DNA of 64,000 bases, from positions 148,790 through 212,789 of the forward strand of contig CAUQTI010000004.1 of NCBI GenBank assembly GCA_963521065.1, given 5' to 3'. This document shows positions 1 to 8,931 of this stretch, piece by piece (positions within the stretch are counted from its first letter, which is position 1; each line of letters opens with the position of its first letter). The stretch comes from IOR16 sp963521065 (GTDB taxonomy: Bacteria; Bacillota; Clostridia; Peptostreptococcales; Anaerovoracaceae). The notes beneath the pieces were generated by a model that worked only from the letters and a program-made list of their open reading frames with translations, searched no databases and was not told the origin of the DNA. The position numbers and the translations under genes were made by a program.

Positions 1-151
1 TCTTAACCACTGTTTTTGACGTGAGGTTAACTACGACAATCCCCGCTAGAACCATCGCAATAATAACAATTCCACCAATTACCGTAACAATCTTTGTTTC
101 AATACTGTTCATACGTTGAATACTGCTTTTAAAATGCATACGCTTCTTCAT
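1..151 (-). CDS. Methyl-accepting chemotaxis protein, N-terminus only (cut by window edge)
   Basis: Only the first 50 codons are inside the window. The ATG at 149-151 follows a GGGGG-rich ribosome binding site on the minus strand. The translation starts MKKRMHFKSSIQRMNS and then gives one transmembrane segment (about residues 22-44) ending in VVVNLTSKTVVK. This matches the N-terminus of the next chemoreceptor (MKSIQNK..., VVNLTSKTVIK) almost residue for residue, so the two are tandem paralogues, both inserted in the membrane with the sensor outside. It lies downstream of the 307-2340 gene on the same strand, separated by a terminator-like hairpin. The sensor and signalling domains are not visible. 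Confidence 0.8.
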   Translation of the reverse strand, partial: MKKRMHFKSSIQRMNSIETKIVTVIGGIVIIAMVLAGIVVVNLTSKTVVK

Positions 152-256
152 TTTATTTCCCCCATTATTTGATTTTAGTACTTAATTCTTTATTATAGCT
201 CTTATTGGTAAAACTTTCAAACAATTTATACAACAACCTCTTGGTGCAAAAATAAT

Positions 257-291
257 AAAAAGCGCAAAATTCCCCAAATTATGCGCTTTTT
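257..291 (-). terminator. Intrinsic terminator after the 307-2340 chemoreceptor
   Basis: A 10-bp stem (AAAAAGCGCA / TGCGCTTTTT) with a 15-nt loop lies just past the stop codon at 307, followed on the minus strand by a T-rich tail. It would uncouple the two tandem chemoreceptor genes. Confidence 0.75.
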
Positions 292-306
292 AACGATTTT
301 AAAAAT

Positions 307-2340
307 TTAATTTAAATTAAATTTTCCAGAGAGTTGCTTAAGCATACCTGCCTGGCCAGATAATTCCTCACTCGCAGCGGAGCTTTCTTCTGCGGTCGCC
401 GAATTGGTCTGCACGACTGCACTGATCTGCTCCACACCCTGCAAGGTTGCTGACAAAGCTTCTGCCTGTTCACCTGAGGCATTGGAAATTTCATGAATTC
501 GCTCGACGGTCTGCGTAACGCCTTCCAAGACCTCACTTAAAACCTGACTCGTTTCATTTGCAATGCTTGTCCCGTTTTCCACTGCACGTATGGAATCTTC
601 AATTAAATTCGTTGTGTTTTTTGCGGCCTCTGCTGATTTGCTTGCCAGGTTTCTTACTTCATCCGCAACCACGGCAAATCCTTTTCCGGCAGCTCCCGCT
701 CTCGCCGCTTCAACAGCTGCATTCAAAGCTAGAATATTCGTCTGAAATGCGATGTCATCAATCGTCTTAATAATCTTCCCGATTTCCGAGGATTTCACAT
801 TGATCTCGTCAATCGCTGCCATCATGTGATTCATCTGCTCATTACTCTTATCCGCGGCCGCTCCCACAGTCTGTACTTGGGTTGCTGCGTGCATCGCATT
901 CTGTGCATTCTTATTTACATTCTCTGAAATCTCCTGAATTGTTGCGGACAATTCTTCAATTGAGCTGGCCTGTTCCGTCGTCCCTTGTGCCAGCATCTGA
1001 GCTCCGCTAGCCACCTGCTCTGAGCTGCTGGCTACCTGTGATGAAATCTCAACCATTTCTCCGATGGTATGTTTAAATACTTCGGAAGCGTTCATCATTG
1101 CTTCCTTAATATGCTCAAATTCTCCATCATAAGCTTGCTCTAAGTGTAAGGTCAAATTTCCGTTTCCAAATTCATACAGAGCAGCAGAAATTTCCGCGAT
1201 GTAATCTACATAGCTGTGTAATCTCTGTGTCAGCTCACGCATAGACTCTGCAAGGCGGCCCACTTCATCGCTCGAATCAATGTCAATTGTTGCATCTAAG
1301 TTCCCCTTTGCCATTTCATCCGTTATCCCAGTCAGCTTTTTTAGGGGTGCTGTAATGCTTCTGGCAATGAAAAGCATCACTGCTAATAAGATCATTGCGA
1401 CTACGATATAGAAAATTGTCAATGTGCGTGTGGTTGTCTTTACTGAATTTAAGAATTCTTTTTCAGGAATAAATAAGAGCACCTTCCACCCCGAAGCTTC
1501 AATGGTTCTGCTCACTCCATAAGAAGCAATGCCGTTATCTTCAAACTTGACCGTGCTCCCGCTCGGCTGTGCGATATCATCCAGCATTTCTTTGCTCAAA
1601 CCAATCTCTTCCACTGGCTTTAGCACGTCTTCCGGCTCCGTGCTGGCAAGAACTTTTCCTTGTGAGGAACAAAGAAGTGCCGAAGCAGTCTTATAAACGG
1701 TAGTATGCTCTGTCACCATTTTATCAATTTTATTTATATGTACGTCAATCCCAACAATTCCGGTAATACGACTTCCGGTTTCATTGTAAATAGGAGAAGC
1801 AACTGTGAAAATTTGGTCCCCTGTATAAGAATCTAAGTAAGGCTCTGTAATAATGTAGCCTCGTTTAATATCGGCTTCTTCTTTAAACCAATACTCTTTC
1901 TGCGTCAGATCAAAATCATCGTCTGAAATCCAGTCTCCGCCGTCAAATCCGACTTGTGCATCCAATACAGCAACAAATGGTGCAAAGTCATTTTCTACGT
2001 TTATTTCCGTTGTACGTCTCAGCATTTCATGTGAACCCTGCCAATAAGGTGACGTCTTCAAGTCTTTTTTATCTTTTACAGATTCTAATATTTTTTGAAG
2101 ATTATCATCCTGCGCCATCTGTTTCGTCGCAGTTATATACTGCGTAAAATAATCCTGCAATTCTGCCACAAATTTTTGCTCTGATACCTCGGCAATATTA
2201 CTCTCATTTTTTATTACTGTCTTCGAGGTAAGATTCACCACAAGAAAGCCTAAAAAAATCATAGAAATAATAACAATACCACCGATGCCAATAAGAATTT
2301 TGTTCTGTATACTTTTCATCTTATGTACACCCATTTTCAT
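307..2340 (-). CDS. Methyl-accepting chemotaxis protein with dCache sensor
   Basis: Transmembrane chemoreceptor of 677 residues that passes ligand state to CheA/CheW. TM1 is near residues 15-37, followed by a periplasmic-side double-Cache-like sensor (to about 300; the YWF, ITEPYLD and GIVGIDV blocks are typical of dCache_1), TM2 near 304-326, a HAMP domain (about 327-380) and the cytoplasmic signalling hairpin. The CheA/CheW-binding tip is canonical (DDIAFQTNILALNAAVEAAR). The dCache amino-acid motif is only partly kept: the Arg usually preceding the WY/WF pair is Lys here, so an amino-acid ligand is possible but not shown. The start at 2340 is chosen for its GGGGG site nine bases upstream. 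No C-terminal pentapeptide tether is seen. Confidence 0.93.
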   Translation of the reverse strand: MKMGVHKMKSIQNKILIGIGGIVIISMIFLGFLVVNLTSKTVIKNESNIAEVSEQKFVAELQDYFTQYITATKQMAQDDNLQKILESVKDKKDLKTSPYWQGSHEMLRRTTEINVENDFAPFVAVLDAQVGFDGGDWISDDDFDLTQKEYWFKEEADIKRGYIITEPYLDSYTGDQIFTVASPIYNETGSRITGIVGIDVHINKIDKMVTEHTTVYKTASALLCSSQGKVLASTEPEDVLKPVEEIGLSKEMLDDIAQPSGSTVKFEDNGIASYGVSRTIEASGWKVLLFIPEKEFLNSVKTTTRTLTIFYIVVAMILLAVMLFIARSITAPLKKLTGITDEMAKGNLDATIDIDSSDEVGRLAESMRELTQRLHSYVDYIAEISAALYEFGNGNLTLHLEQAYDGEFEHIKEAMMNASEVFKHTIGEMVEISSQVASSSEQVASGAQMLAQGTTEQASSIEELSATIQEISENVNKNAQNAMHAATQVQTVGAAADKSNEQMNHMMAAIDEINVKSSEIGKIIKTIDDIAFQTNILALNAAVEAARAGAAGKGFAVVADEVRNLASKSAEAAKNTTNLIEDSIRAVENGTSIANETSQVLSEVLEGVTQTVERIHEISNASGEQAEALSATLQGVEQISAVVQTNSATAEESSAASEELSGQAGMLKQLSGKFNLN

Positions 2341-2603
2341 CTACTGCTGCCCCCATTTCAATTTTATTATATTGTGTATTATATATTATATTATACATTT
2401 CCAATTTATACAAATAAATTTACAATTTATTCAGTTAATTTTTTATAATTTTATAATTTTGAGTTTATCAGACAGATTCTGCATTGCAAAAAACGCCTCA
2501 TATCCCTATATATTGCAATTTTCTATCGTTTTTAAAATTATCAAACAAAACGAAACATCAGTTAATCCAAATCATTCCAATACGGTAATCGTCCTCTAAA
2601 TAG
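2341..2603. other. AT-rich intergenic region
   Basis: About 260 bp of very AT-rich sequence upstream of the chemoreceptor. It contains several overlapping TATAAT-like boxes on the minus strand that could drive that gene, but none has a convincing -35 partner. I see no coding signal on either strand: open frames here are short, AT-biased and lack ribosome binding sites. Confidence 0.5.
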
Positions 2604-2656
2604 GAAACGGAGGCCTTGGATACATGAAAAATCTCCATGCGCAAAGCCTCCGTTTC
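2604..2656 (-). terminator. Long inverted repeat, probable terminator
   Basis: Perfect 11-bp arms (GAAACGGAGGC at 2604-2614, GCCTCCGTTTC at 2646-2656) with a 31-nt loop, just after the 2666-2860 frame and nth. The T-run is poor, so termination efficiency is uncertain; it may instead be a processed 3' end. Confidence 0.45.
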
Positions 2657-2665
2657 GCAATCCAT

Positions 2666-2860
2666 CTACATTTGACTGCAAGTAGCCACCAGCCAAAAGT
2701 AGACGCTGAATTCAAGGAATACATAAATAATATAGACAGTGGAAGGTGTGCCGCAAATCAACATAGAAATGAAACGTCTCATCCCTCCTAAGAAAAAGAA
2801 GCTTGCAATCATCCATAGAAACCCTTTTTCACGTTCGACCCGTGGAATCCTCCAAAACAA
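2666..2860 (-). pseudogene. DUF4345-like membrane protein fragment
   Basis: A 64-codon frame beginning at a TTG, with AGGAG about ten bases upstream, directly after nth. It encodes two hydrophobic segments separated by GGMRRFISMLICGTPS, which resembles the second half of DUF4345 small membrane proteins (family usually near 120 residues with four membrane segments). The N-terminal half is missing, which suggests decay, but a functional short protein cannot be excluded. The family match rests on the gly-gly-x-arg and gly-x-pro pattern between two membrane segments and is only moderately secure. Confidence 0.4.
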
Positions 2861-2882
2861 AAGGATACTTCTCCTTTGTCAA

Positions 2883-3542
2883 TCAATCTGTAAGGAACGA
2901 TTCCTTTGCCAAACCTTTCTTTAGGCACAATTCACAAATCCCACATTCACCGCACTTTGGATTTCTTGCCACGCATACTTGACGCCCATGCCAGATTAAA
3001 GCATGGTGCGAATCGCTCCAATATTGCTTTGGAATTGCTTTCATCAACGCAAGCTCGGTATTCAGCACATTTTTCTCGTCAACGATTCCGATACGGTTTG
3101 CCAGCCGGAACACATGCGTATCTACAGCAATGCGCTGTTCTCCAAAGCCTACCGATAACACGACATTCGCCGTTTTCCGCCCTACGCCGGGCAAAGCAAT
3201 CAGGCTCTCGTAATCCTTTGGAACTTCCCCTCCATATTGTTCAACCAATTGCATCGACAATTTTTTTACATTTTTTGCTTTCGTTTTATACATTCCAATT
3301 CGTCTTAGATATTTTTGAAGCTCTTCTTCGGAAACGGCCGCCATTGTTTCGGCATCCGGACATTCTTCAAACAGCGCAGGCGTCACCTCATTTACACTCT
3401 TATCGGTTGTCTGCGCAGATAAAACGACCGCGACCAAAAGTTGATAATTTGTCTTAAAATGAAGCGCACATTCTGCATTCGGATAGAGAGATAATAGACG
3501 CGAAATCACTTCTTCTCTTGTTTTCTTCTTTAATTTTTTCAT
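2883..3542 (-). CDS. nth: Endonuclease III
   Basis: Base-excision-repair DNA glycosylase/AP lyase of 219 residues acting on oxidised pyrimidines. The helix-hairpin-helix reads LIALPGVGRKTANVVL and includes the catalytic Lys; the catalytic Asp is in VDTHVFRLANR. The C-terminal [4Fe-4S] loop has the full C-x6-C-x2-C-x5-C spacing (CVARNPKCGECGICELC). Length is normal for the family. The ATG at 3542 follows AGAAGGAGAA. It appears to be monocistronic apart from the fragment downstream. Confidence 0.97.
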   Translation of the reverse strand: MKKLKKKTREEVISRLLSLYPNAECALHFKTNYQLLVAVVLSAQTTDKSVNEVTPALFEECPDAETMAAVSEEELQKYLRRIGMYKTKAKNVKKLSMQLVEQYGGEVPKDYESLIALPGVGRKTANVVLSVGFGEQRIAVDTHVFRLANRIGIVDEKNVLNTELALMKAIPKQYWSDSHHALIWHGRQVCVARNPKCGECGICELCLKKGLAKESFLTD

Positions 3543-3701
3543 TCTTTTTCTATTCTCCTTCTTTTCCTTTGCGCAAAAGCACTTCTAATTTTATCCTCTT
3601 ATCGATTCAGGCTATTCAAATGAACAAAATCTTTTGTCTCCTAGTATTTATAGCCCAGCCCTCTTATTTTAAACAAAAGTGTTAGATTGGTCAAATCTCT
3701 A

Positions 3702-3730
3702 TTGACATTTTTTATTCACTAAAGTAGTAT
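3702..3730 (+). promoter_or_regulatory. Sigma-A promoter of the RND operon
   Basis: Perfect TTGACA (3702-3707), 17-bp spacer, TAGTAT (3725-3730). Predicted start near 3737, about 95 nt before the first gene. Confidence 0.75.
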
Positions 3731-3740
3731 TAAATCGTCC

Positions 3741-3756
3741 TGACCGGATGGTCGGT
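3741..3756 (+). promoter_or_regulatory. Candidate TetR-family operator
   Basis: TGACCGGATGGTCGGT contains the palindrome GACC-GGAT-GGTC and sits at about +5 to +20 of the RND promoter, where a bound repressor would block initiation. The GACCG/CGGTC half-sites are typical of AcrR/TetR-type operators. The probable repressor is the TetR gene at 8179-8799. This is inferred from position and symmetry only. Confidence 0.5.
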
Positions 3757-3831
3757 TTTACAAGGTTTTGATAGACTATATCAATTTAATTAATCTATAT
3801 ATTTCATTTCATTTTCAGGAGGGAATACTTT

Positions 3832-4950
3832 ATGAATAATCAAGTCACAAAAAAAGTTTCAGGAATGTCAAAAAACAAAAAAATCTTACTTATTGTTATT
3901 GCTGTATTTGTACTCTTTGCTGCATTTCGTATTATATCATCAAAATTGAACAAAGAGGTCGTAGATAAAACTCCCGTTAATGTAAAGACTGCCGAAGCAG
4001 CTATCTCCACAATCAAAGTAACCACACCTCTAAGCGGTGTCATTTCCGCAGAGGATCAGGTTTCTTTAATGGCTACTTTGCAGACCGAGGTAACTCGCAT
4101 TAATGTAAAAGTTGGAGACTATGTTTCGAAGGGAGATATCCTCTTTACGCAAGACACACAGCAGGTACAGGCCTCCTATAATCAAGCTTCCGCAGGCGTC
4201 TCAATTGCGCAGGAGACACTGAACAGCGCCAAAACAAATTATGATCGCATGTCTGCACTTTTCAAGGAAGGCGCTGTATCTCAGCAGCAGTACGAACAGG
4301 CAGAAACACAATATAAAACCTCTAAAGGACAGCTGGATGCTTCCTTAGCCGCGCAAGCTTCGGCGCAAACAATGCTTTCTAATGGCACGACGTCTGCACC
4401 AATCAGCGGATATATCACCGAACTCAATCTAACAGAGGGGGCATTCCCTTCCCCGGCTTCCTCCGCAGTCTCCATTGCAAACACACAAAAATTAGAATTG
4501 AAAACAAATGTTTCTGAATATTTAATCGGTAAGGTAAAAGTCGGTGACACTGTGAATGTAACCGCGAAATCCCTTTCTGATGAGCCCTTTGAAGCAACGG
4601 TTAAAACAATTGCACCGGCGCCGTCAGGGGGCAGTCTCACTTACCCTGTAACAATTGCATTCAAGCAAATTCCCGAAGGCATGAAGGCTGGAATGTTTGC
4701 AGAAGTAAATCTAGTTTCTGACCAGAAATCAGACGTTCTTTGCGTCCCTTCTGATGCCGTCATTATTAAGGCAAGCGAAACCAAGGTCGTACTTTTGAAA
4801 AACAAGATTCCGTCTTACATCTCAGTAGAAACCGGCTTGGATAATGGTGAATTCGTAGAAATTAAATCCGGCTTAAAAGCTGGTGATACCGTCGTAACCG
4901 AAGGACAGCATTATATCATTGAAGGTGAAGAAGTAAACGTAATAAATTAG
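3832..4950 (+). CDS. RND efflux periplasmic adaptor (membrane fusion) subunit
   Basis: HlyD/AcrA-like adaptor of 372 residues. A single membrane anchor lies near residues 18-36; then come the split biotinyl-lipoyl domain around an alpha-helical hairpin (about 85-200, with QASYNQASAGV and QQQYEQAETQYKTSKGQ as the coiled arms), a beta-barrel and a membrane-proximal C-terminal domain. The start follows AGGAGGG eight bases upstream. It is the first gene of a three-gene operon (adaptor, pump, TetR); its stop codon overlaps the next ribosome binding site, so expression is tightly coupled. No outer-membrane channel is encoded, as expected for a single-membrane cell. Confidence 0.92.
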   Translation: MNNQVTKKVSGMSKNKKILLIVIAVFVLFAAFRIISSKLNKEVVDKTPVNVKTAEAAISTIKVTTPLSGVISAEDQVSLMATLQTEVTRINVKVGDYVSKGDILFTQDTQQVQASYNQASAGVSIAQETLNSAKTNYDRMSALFKEGAVSQQQYEQAETQYKTSKGQLDASLAAQASAQTMLSNGTTSAPISGYITELNLTEGAFPSPASSAVSIANTQKLELKTNVSEYLIGKVKVGDTVNVTAKSLSDEPFEATVKTIAPAPSGGSLTYPVTIAFKQIPEGMKAGMFAEVNLVSDQKSDVLCVPSDAVIIKASETKVVLLKNKIPSYISVETGLDNGEFVEIKSGLKAGDTVVTEGQHYIIEGEEVNVIN

Positions 4951-4959
4951 GAGGCATAT

Positions 4960-7900
4960 ATGAATTTATCCCATATTTCTGTAAAACGCCCCATTACGAC
5001 TGTAATGGTTCTACTGATGGTAGTTTTAATCGGAACGGTATCTCTCATACAAATTCCGCAGGATCTCTTCCCCAATATACAGCTTCCTGTCGCTTTAGTT
5101 ATGATTAACTACCCAAATGCTTCTCCAGAGGAAGTAGAAACTATGATTACAAAGCCAGTTGAAGAACAATTGGCTGCCGTTGAGAATCTCGACAGCATCT
5201 ATTCGCTCTCCAGCTCCGGCAGTTCTATCACCGCCGTACAATTTTCGACAGATACTGATATGAATTTTGCTACTTTAAATATGCGCGAAAAAATTGCACT
5301 CGTTCAGGATTATCTCCCAGATGAAGCCTCTGACCCTATCGTAATGAAAATGGATATGAATGCGGCTCCTGTTATGCAAATATATGTCTCCGGCGATATG
5401 CCGCTCACAGACTTATACAATAAAATTGACGGAGATTTAACCAACAGCTTCAAACGAGTTGACGGTGTGGCCTCCGTTTCTCTGGTTGGCGGAATCGAAC
5501 AGGAGGTTGCCGTTAAATTTGACCAGGAAAAATTAACTGGCTACGGCCTTACGCTGTCATCAGTAAGCCAAATGCTTGCTGCCGAAAATCTCAATCTTCC
5601 AAGCGGCACTATTTCTAAAGGTTCCACAGAGGTTATCGTGCGCACCATCGGTGAATTTAAAAATGTAGAGGAACTTTCAAAATATCCGATTACATTGCCG
5701 ACCAGAGAAATTATTAGTCTTCAGGATATCTCAACGCTGTCCATGCAAGAAAAAGAACAGACTTCCATCAGCCGCGTGGATGGACGTACCGCAATCGGAA
5801 TCATGATCACAAAGCAATCGGTCGGCAATACCGTCGATGTATGCAAGGCGATTGAAAAAAACTTACATAAACTAGAGGATAAAAATCCCGATCTCCATTT
5901 TACAATCGGGTTTAACCAGGCAGATTTTATTCAAAGCGCAGTCTCCTCCGTTGCAAATTCTGCAATCTCAGGAGCAATACTGGCAGTCATCGTTATCTTC
6001 CTCTTCCTACGGAATTTTGGCTCTACTATGGTAATTGCCATATCCATCCCGGCTTCGTTCCTCGCGACGTTCGCGCTAATGCACTTTATGGGGATTACCT
6101 TAAATATGATTACACTGTGTGCGCTTACGCTAGGTGTTGGTATGCTCGTCGACAATTCCGTTATCGTACTTGAGAATATATACAGTATAAACCATGAAAT
6201 CGGAGACCCACAGACCGCTGCAATTACAGGAAGTAAGCAGGTTTATACCGCAGTCATTGCATCTACGCTCACCAGCTTGGTGGTCTATCTTCCCATTGCG
6301 CTGAGCGGCGGTATCTCTGCAATGATGTTCCGTGATTTCTGTTATACGATTATCTTTGCCTTAGTTGCCTCGTTGGTTGTATCCTTAACCGTTGTGCCTA
6401 TGCTCTGCTCACGGATTATGCAGAAAATGGTACACGTCACTTACCTGCGAATCGGCAAGCATCACTATAAATTTAAGCTTCTTCCGTATTTTACACGTGC
6501 GATAGAATCCCTCACCAAGAGCTATGAAGGTGTAATCCGCTGGGCACTTCGAAATCGAAAGCGCACCTGCATTTTCTGCATCGCAATTTTTGTTGTCTCC
6601 TCCGCTTTGGTCGGTGTTGTCGGCATGGAATTGATTCCTGCTACGGATGAAGGCAGCTTTTCTGTTACAATCGAAAGCCCTTACGGCACCAGCCTTAAGG
6701 AACGTGATAAAGTTGCGGAAGAAATGGAAAATTATTTACTTGCAATCCCTGAAATGGAGCATTGCACGGTAGACATTGCTTCTTCCGATTTTCTTGGAAG
6801 TTCCTCCAGTACGTCAACGGTTAACGTTACTCTTGTTGAAAGAGATCAGAGAAAAAGAAGCACTGCCGAAATTGTAAAAGAAGTAAAACAGCATCTAAAA
6901 AACTTCTCCGGCTCCGACATCAAGGTTTCTGAATCCTCTTCAACGGGTATGATGATGGGCGGTTCCGATATGTCCCTAACGTTCAGCGGTACAGAGCTTG
7001 ACGTTTTAGAACAGATTGGCAATGATCTTTTAAAGCAGGTCAATGATATTGAAGGTATTTCAGATGCAGTGCTTGACGTAACAGAAGGAAACCCTGAAAT
7101 TCGTGTTTCTCTCAATCGAAATACGGCTGCACATTATGGCATTACCGCATATCAGCTTGCAAATGGTTTAAGATCCGGGCTAACAGGAAGTACGGCAACC
7201 AAGCTTAAGCTAAACGGAGAAGAAATTGAGATTAACCTGTCACTGGATGATGCCTTTCAGGATAGCCTGGACAATATGAAGCAAATTCTAATTACGGGGA
7301 ACTCTGGTCAAGCTGTTCCAATTGGTGAAATTGCTAATTTTGTTTATGACAATTCTCCCTCCGTCATCAACCGCACAAACCAAGAGAGAACGCTTGCCCT
7401 CAATCTGACAATCGATGGCAGAGATTTAGGTTCTGTCTCAAAGGATGTTACGAAGCTTGTTGAAAATTATCCGTTCCCTGATGGCTATTCTTATGAAAAC
7501 GGCGGCCAACAGGAAGAAATGGTAGAGGCCTTTGGTTCTCTTTTACTTGCGCTCTTAACCTCCATCCTTCTTGTATACATGCTTTTGGCGGCGCAATTCG
7601 AATCCCTTGTGCTTCCGGTTATTGTAATGATGGCCATTCCTTTTGCAATGTCCGGCTCATTCCTCGCCCTATTTATCACAGGGATGCGTCTTTCTATGCC
7701 GGCTTTTATTGCGCTCATCATGCTGATTGGTATTGTAGTAAACAATTCCATCTTATTGATTGAATTTATCAAGCTAAATGAAGAAAAAATGGAAAGAGAC
7801 GAAGCGATTGCTCTAGCAGGCTCTTCCAGACTGCGCCCTATTTTAATGACTACCGTTACAACCTGTGTCGGCATGATTCCTCTTTCACTGGGGCTTGGAG

Positions 7901-8115
7901 ACGGCGGCGAAATGCTTGCACCGATGGGTTCTACCATCATCGGCGGGCTGACCGGTTCTACCCTCGTTACATTAATTTTGATTCCGGTTCTCTATTCAAT
8001 TAATGATGATCGAAAGAAAAAAGCGAAGCTTAAAAAAATGCACCGTTCCGAAGAAATCAAAGCTTTGGAAGAAGAATGGAATAAAGAAGAACTACAAACC
8101 TCTTCTCCAAAATAA
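4960..8115 (+). CDS. RND family efflux transporter (HAE1-type)
   Basis: Inner-membrane proton-driven pump of 1051 residues, full length for AcrB-like proteins, with 12 predicted membrane helices and two large extracytoplasmic loops. TM4 has LVDNSVIVLENI: the first Asp of the AcrB Asp-Asp pair is kept, the second is Asn. TM10 has GIVVNNSILLIEF: the AcrB proton-relay Lys is replaced by Asn. This pattern occurs in Gram-positive RND pumps, so the pump is probably active but with an altered relay. Substrate is not predictable; drugs, bile acids or lipopeptides are options. It is translated just downstream of the adaptor. Confidence 0.95.
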   Translation: MNLSHISVKRPITTVMVLLMVVLIGTVSLIQIPQDLFPNIQLPVALVMINYPNASPEEVETMITKPVEEQLAAVENLDSIYSLSSSGSSITAVQFSTDTDMNFATLNMREKIALVQDYLPDEASDPIVMKMDMNAAPVMQIYVSGDMPLTDLYNKIDGDLTNSFKRVDGVASVSLVGGIEQEVAVKFDQEKLTGYGLTLSSVSQMLAAENLNLPSGTISKGSTEVIVRTIGEFKNVEELSKYPITLPTREIISLQDISTLSMQEKEQTSISRVDGRTAIGIMITKQSVGNTVDVCKAIEKNLHKLEDKNPDLHFTIGFNQADFIQSAVSSVANSAISGAILAVIVIFLFLRNFGSTMVIAISIPASFLATFALMHFMGITLNMITLCALTLGVGMLVDNSVIVLENIYSINHEIGDPQTAAITGSKQVYTAVIASTLTSLVVYLPIALSGGISAMMFRDFCYTIIFALVASLVVSLTVVPMLCSRIMQKMVHVTYLRIGKHHYKFKLLPYFTRAIESLTKSYEGVIRWALRNRKRTCIFCIAIFVVSSALVGVVGMELIPATDEGSFSVTIESPYGTSLKERDKVAEEMENYLLAIPEMEHCTVDIASSDFLGSSSSTSTVNVTLVERDQRKRSTAEIVKEVKQHLKNFSGSDIKVSESSSTGMMMGGSDMSLTFSGTELDVLEQIGNDLLKQVNDIEGISDAVLDVTEGNPEIRVSLNRNTAAHYGITAYQLANGLRSGLTGSTATKLKLNGEEIEINLSLDDAFQDSLDNMKQILITGNSGQAVPIGEIANFVYDNSPSVINRTNQERTLALNLTIDGRDLGSVSKDVTKLVENYPFPDGYSYENGGQQEEMVEAFGSLLLALLTSILLVYMLLAAQFESLVLPVIVMMAIPFAMSGSFLALFITGMRLSMPAFIALIMLIGIVVNNSILLIEFIKLNEEKMERDEAIALAGSSRLRPILMTTVTTCVGMIPLSLGLGDGGEMLAPMGSTIIGGLTGSTLVTLILIPVLYSINDDRKKKAKLKKMHRSEEIKALEEEWNKEELQTSSPK

Positions 8116-8178
8116 AATTGATTCTTTTGTGCAATATGAAAACTGATTCTCCCGTATCATAAAAAAGGTGGTTACGCT

Positions 8179-8799
8179 ATGAACACAAGAAAAAAACAAA
8201 AACGTGAGCTTATTTTGGAATCAACTTATGATATCTTTGTGGAAAAGGGATACACAAATACAAAAATTATAGAGATTGCCAAGCACGCAGGAATTGGAAA
8301 AGGTACCGTATATGAATATTTCGACAGCAAGGAGGCCATTTTTATGGCCCTCTTTGACTATTTTACGGATGAATATAAGACAAATTATGAATATATAAAG
8401 AGTACGAACCAAAATAAAACTTCCGCTGAAAAATTAAAGCTTTTTATCAAATATGAAACCAACATCATCCATTACATGTGCCATACGAAAAAACTTCCCC
8501 CTCATCTCTTCCTTTTGGAGCTGCTGAAAGATACCAGGCTCTCAACTCTTTTCGAGCAATTTGTAAAATATCGTTACCATTCGCTGCTCGACATCATTTC
8601 AGAGGGTATTTCCAGCGGAGAATTTCAAAAGGGCGACCCTACCATGTACACCATTGGAATTTTAGGTGCAACCGCATTTTACATCGATTCCAGAAACAAA
8701 CAGTTTTTGCCCCAAATGCTCGAAGAAATTTCAGTTAAAGAATGGAGTACGGATGATTTTTTATCCCTCATTTTAAATGGATTACAAAAAAAAGAATAA
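8179..8799 (+). CDS. TetR/AcrR family transcriptional regulator
   Basis: 206 residues with an N-terminal TetR helix-turn-helix (about 10-55; IIEIAKHAGIGKGTVYEYF is the recognition region) and a C-terminal all-helical ligand-binding domain that is not family-specific. It lies 63 bp after the RND pump on the same strand with an AAAGGTGG ribosome binding site, so it is probably the last gene of the operon. The likely job is repression of the operon promoter at the palindrome near 3741 and relief on binding a pump substrate; this is inference. Confidence 0.92.
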   Translation: MNTRKKQKRELILESTYDIFVEKGYTNTKIIEIAKHAGIGKGTVYEYFDSKEAIFMALFDYFTDEYKTNYEYIKSTNQNKTSAEKLKLFIKYETNIIHYMCHTKKLPPHLFLLELLKDTRLSTLFEQFVKYRYHSLLDIISEGISSGEFQKGDPTMYTIGILGATAFYIDSRNKQFLPQMLEEISVKEWSTDDFLSLILNGLQKKE

Positions 8800-8848
8800 A
8801 AATAAGCTAACAAGTAAAAAAACAATAGTACAATACCTCAATCTGTTG

Positions 8849-8862
8849 TATAATAATATAAT
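8849..8862 (+). promoter_or_regulatory. Putative -10 region(s) for the NCS1 permease
   Basis: Two overlapping perfect TATAAT boxes (8849-8854 and 8857-8862) lie 70-80 bp upstream of the permease. No good -35 is found at 16-18 bp for either, so the exact start is unclear. Confidence 0.4.
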
Positions 8863-8931
8863 TGTTCCAAAATTGTTTTTTGTGCAATGAAACACAATTC
8901 AATATATACTCAAACAAATCACGGAGGTCTT

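Noticed and set aside
8887..8931. Upstream ATG of the NCS1 permease
   Set aside because: No ribosome binding site; the ATG at 8932 has GGAGG and gives the usual length.
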